Below are positions 46,294 through 57,441 of a stretch of 64,000 nucleotides of DNA, one piece after another. Numbering within the stretch: position 1 is the first letter of the stretch; each line of letters opens with the position of its first letter. The translations under genes were made by a program, and so were the position numbers. The DNA is taken from contig NC_084801.1 in NCBI RefSeq assembly GCF_963169125.1, positions 116,339,061 through 116,403,060 of the forward strand. Reading direction: 5' to 3'. The notes beneath the pieces were generated by a model. The model did no database searches. It worked only from the letters and a program-made list of their open reading frames with translations, and was not told the origin of the DNA. The DNA comes from Humulus lupulus. Lineage: Eukaryota; Streptophyta; Magnoliopsida; Rosales; Cannabaceae.

Positions 46294-48032
46294 GATCATG
46301 CTTATGTCGATTAGATCTAATCTTTTTGGTTTGCGTTAAACACGTTAATACCGTTCTTGACTCATAAGCTAATACCATACGACCAGTGCTCAGTACTACT
46401 ACTGATCTTGACTGATAATTCACAGCTTCACAATCAATACTGACACCAATACCGATCCCTAACTAATAAGCCAGTGCTTCCTCCATGAGGTAATGCAAAC
46501 AGACATATATCATATGTCAAATATTCACATATAAGGCATTTAACATGCTTAATCAATAATCAGAAGCATAATTATAATTATGCACAAATACAGAGACTCA
46601 ATCTCTGATCAATCTCATATTGAACATTCATGACGTGCCCTAATCTCATGTATTTTATGCATCACATATTGGGTGCAGTTTTCTTACCTTTGGTCCAAGC
46701 ACAGGTTACCAATAAACGAGCCACAAGCACGATCCTGTTTCCAAGCCCCTAGCGATAACCTAGTCATAACCATAATATAAAACCTCATCAAACTAAGTAA
46801 ATAAATACTTCCAAACCCAACCCAAGCCTCTGGGATATCGAATCCCACTAAAATGGGGTAGTAGGATCAATCCCAGGCCCTTAGAGTTAAGTTCCCACGA
46901 CTAAAATCCAAATATGGGAAAAATTTCCCTTAAGCGCCGCGGGCCCTAAACCCTATGCCGCGGCCCGCCTCCAGACAGAAGCCAGCCTCTTCTCTGACTG
47001 TTCCCAGCGCCGCGGTGCACCTATCTTATGTCGTGGCCCTACCTGCTCAACGACCAACCTCTGCCTTCTTCACGCCTAGGCCACGATGCCTTAAAACAGG
47101 GCCGCAGCCCAACAATGAACTAGCCCAAAAACCTGCGTTTTCTCCATTTAAAACCTTCCAAAAACCTACCCAAACATCTCCAAATTTAAAAATCAAAGTT
47201 CCCAAACATCCTAATTATCCAATACCAATACAACTGAAGCTTCAATTCATTCAAAAACTCATCAAAACACAAAATCCAATTCAAGCTTAAAATCGTTAAA
47301 AACTTAGAACTTAAAACTTGGATTACCTCCAATTGAGTTGTTTCCCAACTAAATCCTTTGGCTAAAAAGCTTCTAATCTTTCCTAGAATCGCCATGCCTC
47401 GATCCTCACTTGAATCCAAGTCCTAAAACTCAAGTTTCCTTTGAAAATGTGATCGGGTGTCGAAAATGGAATTTTGAGGGAGAGAGAACATTCTGAACGT
47501 TCTTTTTATTTCTTAATAGGTTACTTCAAGCTTAAGTAGCCTCAAGCAAATCCTAATGCTCAGGGTCCCGAAAACGCCCCCGGGGTAAAATAGTCAAAAC
47601 TCCCAGAATTGCCCCCTGATCTCACTAACTCCTAATTTATCATCAAATATTTATTCCCATTACCCAATATCCCAGTAATGTACTAAATACCCCTTGACTC
47701 ACTCCTAGTCAAGTATAAATCCTGTTGTGACTTTCCCATTAGCTAGCTTTTTAGGATCGTCTCGTGCTGAGTAACCCTAGCATAACCAAATAATAATGAA
47801 GCACCACATATATGCCAAATATGCCGAAAATGGCCAAAATATGAAAATTGCCCAATTAAACAGAAATGGGCCCACATGCATATTTAATACACCTAAACAT
47901 GCATATCTAGTCATAGTATGATATTATTCACATATTCACATAAATATCACATAATCATATAATTCCAAGATTTGCCATCCTGGCCCCATAATCAAGGGTC
48001 CTAAGCCTTATTAGGAATTTTGGGTCGTTACA

Positions 48033-49255
48033 ACTATCCCATCCTTAAAGAAATTTCGTCCTCGAAATTTATCTGAACAACTTGGAATATAAATTTCGCA
48101 TATCTGATTCCAGTTCCCAGGTCGCTACCTCAACCTCACTGTTTCTGTATAATACCTTAATCAAAGGTACAACTTTGTTCCTCAGAACCTTATTCTTTCT
48201 ATCAAAATCTGAACTGGCTATTCCTCATAGGATAACTTAGCATCAATCTCTAGATTCTCATAACTCAACACATGAGTCGCTTCTAACACATTTCCTCAAC
48301 ATGGAAATATAAAATACATTGTATACAGCCGACAGTGCTAAAACTGATGTCAACCCAAAATCAACCTGACTGGTCCTTTCCAGGATTTCAAACAGTCCTT
48401 ACTAATCTAGAGCTCAACTTGCCCTTATTTCCTCACCTCTTTCCATGGTGGTACTTTAAGGAAGATACAGTCTTCCACTTGGAACTCCATGTTCCTGCAT
48501 CTTAGATCAACAAAAATTTTCCATTTACTTTGAGAAGTGAGCATCCAAGCTCTAACCTTTTCAATAACTTCAATGGTCCTCTGAACTACCACAGGATCCA
48601 AACATAACCTCTTAGTCATCTCATTCCAATGAATGGTAATATACATTCTCTACCATACAACATCTCATACTGGATAACTCTCTCTTTGATTTACCATCAG
48701 TCTGAGGATAATGAACTATACTAAATTCCAACTGTATACCCATCGCCTTCTGCAACCTTTCCCAAAACTTGGAAGTAATAATAGAGTCTTCATCTGATAA
48801 GATAGACCTCGAATTCTTTGAAGGCGTACTACTTCTCCCACACAAAGATCCGAATACTGATCAGCTGCGTTACTTGTCCTTACTGATAGAAGTGAACTCA
48901 CTTTAAATACTAGTCCATAATGATCCAAACCAACTCATGTTGACCCACTATCCTGGGCAGCCCCACCACGAAACCCATTGCGATGTTTCCTTATTTCCAC
49001 TATGGAATACCCAAAGGCTGCAATAGCCTTACTGGTATCTGATACTCTGTCTTGACCTGCTAACAGGTTAAGAAATTGGTCATGTATTCCATTATGTCCC
49101 TCTCCATCCTGGGCCACCACTATAAAGCTTTCATATCCTAATACATTTTTCATGATGCCTGGATGAAGAGAAAAAGAAAGTATTATGAGATTCATCCAGA
49201 ATCCCTCATTTAATCCCAGTGTCCATCGGATTCCAAATCCGATCCTTATACCACA
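48033..49255 (-). pseudogene. Chromovirus element D: integrase and chromodomain, degenerate
   Basis: The minus strand carries, from the right: integrase core SDEDSIITSKFWERLQKAMG and HYPQTDGKSKRE (48621-48845 frame); then HWNEMTKRLCLDPVVVQRTI and MEFQVEDCIFLKV (48425-48646 frame); a degraded VFYISML/LSYEE chromodomain region (about 48380-48150); GAAATTTCTTTAAGGATGGG; and the polypurine tract. Stops and frame changes are frequent. The frame is cut at 49255 by element C. Confidence 0.8.
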
Positions 49256-50440
49256 TGTGGATGCTCAATATTCCATGCCTGTAAAAGATCCAAAGCACGT
49301 GCTTAGGCCCCCATGCGCCAGTGCCTTCGTTAGATCCTCGGTTCGTCCCCCTCTCGCAAGGCCGTTAGGCGCGTCCATGTGCGAGGCCACGCGAGGCCCT
49401 CGGATGCCTGCGCCCACGCGAGGCCCACAGGCCTCCACCCTCTCGTGAGGCCGTCAGGCACGCCTGTGCGCGAGGCCATGCGAGGCCATCGGGTGCTTGT
49501 GCCCACGCGAGGCCCTTGGGCCCTCCACCCTCTCGCGAGGCCATCAGGCGCGCCCGTGCGCGTGGCCATGCGAGGCCATCAGGTGCTTGCGCCCATGCGA
49601 GGCCCTTGGGCCCTCCACCCTCTCGCGAGGTCGTCAGGCATGCCCGTGCGCGAGGCCATGCGAGGGCATCAGGTGCTTGCGCCCACTCGAGGCCCTCGGG
49701 CCCTCCACCCTCTCGCGAGGCCGTCAGGCGCACCCATGCGCGAGGCCATCAGGTGCTTGCGCCCACGCGAGGCCCTCGGGTCTTCCCTCTCTCGCGAGGC
49801 CATTAGGCGCGCCCATGCGCGAGGCCATGCGAGGCCCTCAGATGCTTGCACCCATGCGAGGCCGACAGGCTTCGTTAAAGAGGCCTCAACTCTCTCCCTA
49901 AGATTAGTGCCACCAACGGAGCACCGTATTTCCTATGGGTATGGAGTGCACTGACAAACTAAAAGGAGCTGGAGTATGGACATAGTACCCACACCAGATA
50001 AGTAGCGGTAGTACGAGCAAGGTACCTGTTGTGGTCCTCACCAGCCACTCCTCTGACACCCGTACTGGGCAAGTAGTGGAGGCACAGTCAAGTACTAAAA
50101 TGGAGGTGCTCCAACCAACCCTGATCATGTACTGGAGCAGACACCACTACTCCTGAGACCACTCATCTGGCATTGTACTAGCGTACTGCTTGGTCCCCTG
50201 GACCACATTGTATCAGAGGCCATTAGAGCCCACTATATAATGAACCCCAATTCCCCATGAAAGGGGGTTGGAAAATTTACTGTAGCAAGTGCACCATATT
50301 GAATATAAACTGATTTTACCATTGTTCTTCTGCAATTGTTCTTGGAGTTTACACTAAAATTTCTAAGGCTTTACTATTGATAATCTTTATCTTGCAATTT
50401 TTTCCAACTTAACTTAGTTGACGAGTTCTCACCGTCAACA
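49256..50440 (+). repeat. 5' LTR of element C
   Basis: TGTGGATGCTC to CGTCAACA, 1185 bp. A GC-rich 90-bp tandem repeat occupies the first half. ACTATATAATGAACCCC (about 50230) is a TATA-like promoter position. Confidence 0.92.
49400..49870. repeat. 90-bp GC-rich tandem repeat in the 5' LTR of C
   Basis: The marker TGCYTGYGCCCA recurs at 49405, 49494, 49584, 49674, 49754 and 49843, a period of 89-90 bp with one 80-bp unit. Units are built of GCGAGGCC repeats. Because 90 is a multiple of three, all six frames stay open and give spurious Arg/Ala/Pro-rich ORFs. Confidence 0.93.
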
Positions 50441-50443
50441 GTT

Positions 50444-50461
50444 TGGCGCCGTCTGTGGGAA
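50444..50461 (+). other. Primer binding site of element C
   Basis: TGGCGCCGTCTGTGGGAA lies three bases after the LTR. The first nine bases match the complement of the tRNA-Asp 3' end, and the sequence is typical of Tat/Athila-group gypsy elements. The primer identity is inferred. Confidence 0.75.
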
Positions 50462-50507
50462 CTTAAGTTCCAAGCTACTGTTCTACCATTACTTCCCGCA
50501 AGAAGAA

Positions 50508-52241
50508 ATGCCAAGATGCTCAAAGCGACTCAGGGAGCCACGAGAGGTGGAGGTCCACCTTAACGGAGTCCAGCTGAAGGCATCCATGAAGGATCCCCCT
50601 ACACCCAGAGATGTGGAGCCCCCAAGGGACCCTGAGGTTCAAGAGGGTGATAGAGAGGCCTCGTCACCGGCCGTCCGGCCCAGAGGGAGTCCTGCAAGGG
50701 TACCATCGGGGAATGCCAACGAATTCCCGCTCCCTAAACCACCACAAGTACCGAACTCCGGCCGGCAAGACCTGGGCCCCTCGGTGCGCAGACATGATAA
50801 GCATCCCCGGGTCCATTCTGTGAGCTCGAGTTCAAAATCTCGATTCTATGAAGAAGAAATATGTGAGCTCCACCATAAGAACCAAAGGTTGGAGACCACC
50901 CTGGAGAATATGCAAGAGGTGCTAAATGGCCTATTGCAGGGTAAGTCAAGCGTGACCTTGCCCAAGAGGAAGGAGAAAGGTCGGGAGGGGGTAGAGACCA
51001 CAATACCAGTAGATGATGGGAGGACCCGACACTTTACCAGTAACACCCCCCGAGCGAAGCAATGCGAACATCCTGAACCACCGAAGTAGGCCTAGAAACC
51101 AGATCCAAGGACCAACACTGCCCCTCGCAACGAGGACGAGGTCACCTCTAAAAGAGCACCCTCGAATTTACGGGAGGAGCTCAATAAAAAGAGGGCGGGT
51201 AAAGGGACCACACCCCCTATGGTGCCTCGAGAGGGCAAGGGAAAGTCGGATCTTAACCCGTCCGCTTTGAGGGACTCTCTAAGCAAGAGGAGGCAGGACC
51301 TGGACACAGAAATGAGGAGCCTGTGAAGCAAGATCGTCACCGCCTCTGGCGGTCAAGCTTTTGAGGAAGAGTTCGACCATGAGTCGCCCTTCGTGAGGGA
51401 GATTCAGGCCATCCGGCTCCCTGCCAACTTTAAGGAACCCAATATGACCCCCTACGAAGGAAGCACGGATCCAAAGTACCACATGGACGCATTTAACGAC
51501 CTAATGAAACTGAGAGGAATTGGTAGTGGAGCCAGGTGCCACTGCTTCGCCGTCACATTGAAAGGACCCGCCTACAAATGGTTCAAAAGATTAAGGCCGG
51601 GGTCCATCAGGTCCTGGCAGCAGTTTTCTGATGAATTCCTGCAACAGCACCACGCCGTGCGGGACTACATGATGCCAGGCACCAGCCTAGCCAACGTGAA
51701 GCAAGGGGAAAATGAGAGCTTGAAGAGCTACATTCACAGGTTCAATATGGAGGCCGCGAAAGTGGGGAGCCTAACCCGCCGAGAGTTAAAAATGGCCATT
51801 ACAGCCGGGGTGCGCCCAGGAAGCAAGTTGTGGGACAACATGCTGAAGAGGGAAGTCACCGACTTAGATGACTTCTACGAGAGGGCGTAGAAATACATTC
51901 GTGTGGAGGATGGCCATGCAAACCTAAAGGCAGGAAAGGAGGGGTCCAACGCGAAGCCCCCAACTAACGATGGGTCAAATGTAACAAAGAAGAAAAGGGC
52001 GTATGATGGGTCGAGAGATGATCAGCAGAGAAAGACCAAACGGGGGAGTGATCATAGGCAAGCGACTTACATTTACTATACGAACCTTACAGATACCAGG
52101 GAGCATATTTACCTCACCAATGAAGACCGAGTTCCCTTCAAGAAGCCCCCACCAATGAGAAAGGACCGGTCCAAAAGGGATCCCAGTAGATACTGACAGT
52201 ACCACAAGGATATCGAGCACACCACGGCGGAGTGTATCCAC
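50508..52241 (+). pseudogene. Gag of element C
   Basis: The start is the ATG at 50508 (MPRCSKRLREPREVEVHLNG), about 50 bp after the primer site. One frame runs through to pol but is stopped at 51087, 51093, 51324, 51888 and 52194. The capsid-like domain (51393-51890) reads YHMDAFNDLMKLRG, GPAYKWFKRLRPGSIRSWQQ, LKSYIHRFNMEAAKV. A zinc-finger-like QYHKDIEHTTAECIHLKEEI follows; its first Cys position is the TGA at 52194. A coiled-coil-like stretch (YEEEICELHHKNQRLETTL) lies near 50850-50920. Confidence 0.85.
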
Positions 52242-54578
52242 TTGAAGGAGGAAATTGAGGAGCTCATCCACAGGGGGCATCTAGGCAGTTATGTCAAGAG
52301 AGAAAGGCCGAAGCCAGAGGACGAGCCTGCGATACCCCAGACGCAAGGGCGAGCCCCAGAAATACAGGCAGAGGTCCGAACCATTTTCGGAGGTCCAGGA
52401 TTTGGGGGGGACTCTCGGAAGGGGCGAGATAGATATGCAAGAGAGGCCCGACGAAGTCCACCACCCTGCGTCATGAGTTTGGAACAACGATCCCCAAAAA
52501 GCTTCAAGGGGGAAAATGACTCGATCACATTCACTGAGGAGGATGCGCGGGGGGTACATTTTCCCCACAACGACCCGCTGGTGTTGACAGTTCAGTTGGC
52601 AAATATTCGTGTGCATCGGGTCCTAGTGGACAATGGAAGCTCGGTGGACATCCTGTATCGCCCTGCCTTGGAAAAGATGGGACTGGGCATTCTTCATCTG
52701 AAGCCCTGCCAATCTTCCCTATACGGATTCATGGGGGACTCAGTGCAACCCCTAGGGATGATCGAATTGGCACTCACCATGGGGGAGCAACCCCGGCAAA
52801 CTACAGTCATGGCTAACTTTGTCGTAGTAGATTGTGCGTCAGCTTTCAATGCGGTATTGGGGAGACCATCCCTAAGAGAATTGAAAGCCATAACTTCTAT
52901 ATATCATTTGGTTGTCAAGTTCCCAACTCCAGGAGGGGTCGCTAGTATGAAGGGAGAACAGAAAGAAGCAAGGGAGTGCTACAACACCTCACTCCGTGCA
53001 CCTGTGAAACTGCGGGAACCAATGGCCATGGTGATACATGAGGCGCTACGTGTGCCCGCGGGGAGTACGCAGGAGCTAGACCCTCGAGTCGTGGAGGAGT
53101 CAAGAGCAGAACCAGTGGAGGAAGTAGAGAAGGTTATAGTAGTGGAAGAGCCGTTGAGAAAACTAAAGGTAGGAAGAAGCCTGCAGAGTGACGCGAAGAA
53201 GGAGTTGATAAGGTTTTTGAAGGATAATCTGGATGTATTCGCATGGAGTCACGAAGATATGGTGGGTATAGACCCTAGTGTTATGTGCCACCATTTGAAT
53301 ATCTCCCCTGAAGCAAGGCCCGTTAGGCAGAAGAGGCGGGTGCTAGACCCAGAAAGGTACGTGGCCTTAAAGGATGAGGTCGACAAGCTAAAGGCCAATG
53401 GGTTTATCCGTGAGTCTTTTTACCCTGTGTGGGTGTCGAATCCAGTACTAGTCCCAAAACCAAATGGGAAATGGAGGACCTGCGTCGATTTCTCAAACCT
53501 GAATAAAGCTTGTCCTAAGGACAACTTCCCGCTCCCAAGGATAGATCAGTTAGTAGATTCGACGGCAGGACATGAATTGCTGAGCTTCATGGACGCCTAC
53601 TCAGGGTACAACCAGATTCCAATGAACCCAGCAGATGAAGAGCATACGTCATTCATTACGGATAAAGGGCTCTACTGTTACAAGGTGATGCCCTTCGGGT
53701 TGAAGAACGCGGGTGCCACCTATCAAAGGTTGGTCAATAAGATGTTCGCCAACCACATAGGGAGAAACATGGAGGTATATGTTGATGATATGCTGGTAAA
53801 GACCAAGAATGCAACAGAGCTCAGCAAGGACCTTGGTGAGATGTTTGACACACTTAGGAAGTACCGAATGAAGTTGAATCCCGTCAAGTGCACCTTCGGT
53901 GTATCCTCAGGAAAATTCTTGGGCTTCATGGTCAACTCCAGAGGCATCGAGGCCAATCCTGATAAGATAAAGGCCCTGATAGAGATGAGCCCGCCTAAGA
54001 ACAAGAAGGAAGTGCAATGCTTAACGGGAAGGGTGGCGACCCTTAATAGATTTATTTCAAGGTTAACCGATAAGTGCCTCCCCTTCTTTAACATCCTCAA
54101 AGGGAGCAAAAAGTTTTCTTGGGATGAGGAATGTGAAGAGGCATTTATCAAGCTGAAGGAGCACTTGGGGAAGCCGCCCCTGTTGGCGAAACCTGAGAAA
54201 GGCGAGAAGCTATACCTATACTTGGCAGTGTCTGAACATGCCATAAGCGTAGCCTTGGTTAAAGGGGAGAAGAAGCAGCAACAACCCGTGTACTATATCA
54301 GCAAGCGTTTGGTGGACGCGGAGAACCGGTACCCAGAGATTGAAAAGTTGGCCTATGCATTAGTCGTGGCCTCGAGGAAGTTGAGGCCCTACTTCCATGC
54401 ACACGCAATTGAAGTTCTCACGGATAGTCCTTTAAGGCAGGTCTTGCATAAACCTGAGACCTCAGGGAGGCTGATGAAATGGTCGATCGAGTTGAGTCAA
54501 TTCGATATCATGTATACCCCAAGAGCTTCCATCAATGGACAGGTGCTGGAAGACTTTATAGTGGAGTTCACCTGTTAG
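52242..54578 (+). pseudogene. Pol of element C: protease, reverse transcriptase, first RNase H
   Basis: The frame of 778 residues continues the gag frame. Protease VLVDNGSSVDILYRPAL has its catalytic Asp near 52628. Reverse transcriptase reads VPKPNGKWRTCVDFSNLNKA, MDAYSGYNQIPM, MPFGLKNAGATYQRL and VYVDDMLVKTK (YVDD about 53778-53789). RNase H covers YLYLAVSEHAISVALVKGEK, YYISKRLVDAENRYPEIEKL and EVLTDSPLRQVL. In this first RNase H the usual first Asp position reads L-A-V-S, as is common in the degenerate RNase H of dual-RNase-H elements. The frame is open over this whole length and ends in TAG at 54576. Confidence 0.93.
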
Positions 54579-55216
54579 CCGAATGGAGGAAGAAGTGAAG
54601 AAGGGGAGCAGCCTGTCATAGAGGAAGAACGAGGGGATCTTGAGGAATGGAGTCTGCATGTGGATGGGGCGTCCAATGAAGGAGGATCTGGAGCAGGTAT
54701 CATGATGATAGGACCCGAGGGACACAAGATGTATTGTGCGATCCGGTTCGGGTTTGAGGCCTCCAATAACGAGGCGGAGTACGAGGCGCTCCTGGCTGGC
54801 TTGCGTTTAGCCTAGGAGCTAAGAGTGATGCGCCTTTGATTTTTAGCGACTCTCAGTTGGTGGTATACCGGGTAAAGGGGGAATATCAGGCGAGGGGACC
54901 CAAGATGGCAGCCTACTTGGAATGGGTGAAAGGCTATCTGGGACGGTTAGTAGCATATAGCATAGAGCAGATCCCCAGAGAAAGGAATTCCCATGCTGAT
55001 GCACTCGCGAAGCTGGCTTCCACCAAGGATGGGGATAACCTGGAGTCGATACCTGTGGAGTACTTGCCCAAACCCAGCATCGTAAGAGCGGGCATACATA
55101 TGGTTAGTGTCCCAAAGGAGTCGTGGGCGGAGCCGATTAAAAGATACTTGGAGGAAGGAACCTTGCCTGTGGACAAGAAAGAGGCCCGAAGGTTGGTGTA
55201 TAAGGCGGCTAGGTAG
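54579..55216 (+). pseudogene. Second (archaeal-type) RNase H of element C
   Basis: It reads EWSLHVDGASNEGGSGAGIM, FGFEASNNEAEYEALLAGLR, IFSDSQLVVYRVKGEYQ and RERNSHADALAKLAS, with Asp, Glu, Asp and Asp in the expected places. This extra RNase H between the first RNase H and integrase is a hallmark of the Tat lineage. A TAG at 54813 and a frameshift between 54816 and 54836 split it, and another TAG lies at 55214. Confidence 0.88.
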
Positions 55217-56359
55217 ACCTTGATAGACGGGGTTCTATACAAGAGAGGGTTCTCAATGCCACTTCGGCGATGTGTAGAGAAGGAGGAGGCGTTAAAAGTA
55301 CTGCATGAGATACATGAAGGAGAGTGTGGTAACCATGAGAGTGGACCCTCAACGGCTAGGAAGGCCATAAGACAAGGGTACTACTGGCCCTCAATGGAGA
55401 AAGATGCAAACGACTTTGCCAAGAAATGCGACAAATGCCAGAAACACGCTAACTACACTGGGAGGCCCCCAAATGAGTTAACTAGCTTGACCAGCCCCTG
55501 GCCCTTCACTATCTGGGGGATAGACTTGATCGGCACCCTTCCTGCGGGTAGGGGAGGGGCGAAGTACGCAGTAGTAGCTGTAGACTATTTCACCAAGTGG
55601 GTTGAAGCGGAGCCACTCGTGAAGATAACTGCCAAACACATCACCTCATTCGTCAACAAATTCATTGTCTGTAGATACGGAGTGCCCTACAAAATTATTT
55701 CTGACAACGACACCCAGTTTGAGGGGGGAGCCTTTGAGGAATATTGTAGGGGAAGGGGGATAAAGAGAAGTTTTTCAGTAGTAGTATACCCACAGGCCAA
55801 TGGGCAAGTGGAGGCCATTAATAGAGTTCTCAAAAAGAACCTGAAAACCAAGTTAGAAAAGATGAAAGGAGCCTGGGTGGAAGAGCTGCCGAATGTGCTA
55901 TGGGCCTACAAAACCACCCCTCGCACGACCACTGGAGAGTCCCCATTCTCCTTAGCATATGGGTGCGAGGCCGTCCTCCCAGTGGAGATGCAGGTGAGTT
56001 CCTTCAGGGTACAGGCGTATGGAGACGAGGCCAACCGCGTAGCTCTGGCTGAGAGCTTGGACATGCTAGAAGAGAGAAGGGAAAAAGCACAAATGAGGGT
56101 GGCGATATACCAACAGTGTGCAGCAAGGTACTACAACTCGAGGGTGCAAGAGAGAACTTTCAGAGTTGGTGACCTGGTGCTGAGGAAGGTACTCCCCAAC
56201 ACGCGAGATCCAGAGGCAGGAGTGCTTGGGGCGAACTGGGAGGGGCCCTACCAGGTTGCTCAGTGCATACCCCCAAACACTTATAAGCTGGCGCGCATGG
56301 ACGATACCATCATACCTCGAGCATGGAACGCGGATCACCTTTGGAAGTACTGCCAGTAA
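55217..56359 (+). pseudogene. Integrase of element C
   Basis: About 380 residues without a stop, continuing the frame of 54836-55216. The zinc-binding part has HEIHEGECGNH and CDKCQKHA. The catalytic core has WGIDLIGTLP (Asp about 55523), KIISDNDTQF (Asp about 55702) and ANGQVEAINRVL (Glu about 55811). The C-terminal part has RTFRVGDLVLRKV and WEGPYQVAQCIPPNTYKLAR, and no chromodomain, as expected outside chromoviruses. It ends DHLWKYCQ. This domain looks intact; only its link to upstream pol is broken. Confidence 0.92.
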
Positions 56360-57441
56360 GGCACCCACGCCCAGTGCTAAAAGGATAGGTTCTCAAAAGT
56401 GTTGCATGTTATCTTAGTATGGTAGAGAAGAATTAAAGAGGTTACTTAGATAACCTCCTGAGTAGGTGTAAGTTTTTTTTTATTTCCTATGAGAATCTTA
56501 TATGTATCGATGTAGCCGGAATTCTATGAATGAAACTAGTTACACCTTCGCATTCCATTTTTTTTTACTTTACGTGAGCATCAATCAAAGTGCCTGCCGA
56601 AGTAAACTTCACCAGACACTTGGGGGGAAATAGTGGCCCATGAAGATAAAGCACACAACAAAGGGGAGAATCCCAAGAAGGAACCTCCATCAGGAGGACC
56701 CAAAAAGGACCATGCCCGTGAAGATAAAGCACACAACAAAGGGGAGAATCCCAAGAAGGAACCTCCATCAGGAGGACCCAAAAGGGACCATGACCCTAAA
56801 ACGGACCCTTTAATGGGGGATCCCAAAGGGACCCCCTATATCAGGGCCTTAAGTGAAGTCCTTACAAGGCTTCCCCTAGGATCACGAGGATTAGCTACCC
56901 TTGTGGACATCAAGGAGGCCATAGGGACTTACAAAAAAAAAATAAATGGTAATGACAATAATAAGTCTAGAGCGGCCACCAAGCCGTCTAGCCAAAAAGG
57001 GTCCTAAAAGAGACCCTTGCAAAAATAGTACTATGAATAACGACGAGAAGGATGCTTCTCGCAAAAAAATAATAAGCGCGCGCAAGAATATATAAAAGGA
57101 TAGATAGGACCCAAGGGGTCAAAATATCCTTATAAAAGTAATCAAGAGGCACCAAAAGAGGTCCCAGTGAACCCTTTCACATGGGCTCCAAAGGACCTCC
57201 AGCCTGGTAAATAAAAGAGGGGAACCAACCAAACCCCATCATACAGGCTCAAAAGGACCTCAAATGCAGTAGAATAAGAGATAAATAGCAACACATGTAT
57301 ATATACATTGAAAAAGAGAGTCTTGAGGACATTACAAGATTTTAAAAAAAAGAAAAGGAAAAGTAGTAATGACAATCATATTACAAAGGCTCAAAATACC
57401 AAATAAAGAGCGTACACCCCCAAACGGGCTGGCTGACAACT
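56360..57441. other. Spacer between pol and the antisense gene of C, with a 78-bp duplication
   Basis: The units 56641-56718 and 56719-56796 are nearly identical, each starting near TGAAGATAAAGCACACAACA and ending GGACCATG. The period is 26 codons and the plus frame stays open (EDKAHNKGENPKKEPPSGGP), but there is no ATG at its start. The rest has purine-rich stretches and repeated GGACCC/AAAGGACCTC motifs. The 3' ends of pol and the antisense gene converge here. Confidence 0.7.

Larger units (their letters stand above)
36319..48032 (-). mobile_element. 3' LTR of chromovirus element D (split by copia element E)
   Basis: On the minus strand the LTR starts TGTAACGACCCAAAATTCC at 48032 and ends AGGGCGTTACA at 36319. 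Removing the copia element at 37346-46293 leaves 2766 bp. The family landmarks are present: GC-rich block with GCCGCGG (46930-47110), hairpin (46842-46867), AAAGGTAAGAAAACTGC (donor GT at 46687) and GGTGCAGGTAAAGG (36672-36685). The polypurine tract GGATGGGATAGT of D follows at 48033-48044, proving that D's internal domain lies to the right. Confidence 0.88.

Noticed and set aside
49185..49954. Several overlapping Arg/Ala/Pro-rich frames on both strands (also at 60542-61147)
   Set aside because: They follow the 90-bp GC-rich LTR repeat, whose length is a multiple of three. All frames stay open and no domain is seen, so they are repeat artefacts.
50418..50507. Extension of the C gag frame upstream of 50508
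   Set aside because: This part covers the LTR end and primer binding site, so the ATG at 50508 is the sensible start.
53723..54244. 173-residue minus-strand frame inside C pol
   Set aside because: It is a shadow of the well-supported reverse transcriptase frame on the other strand.
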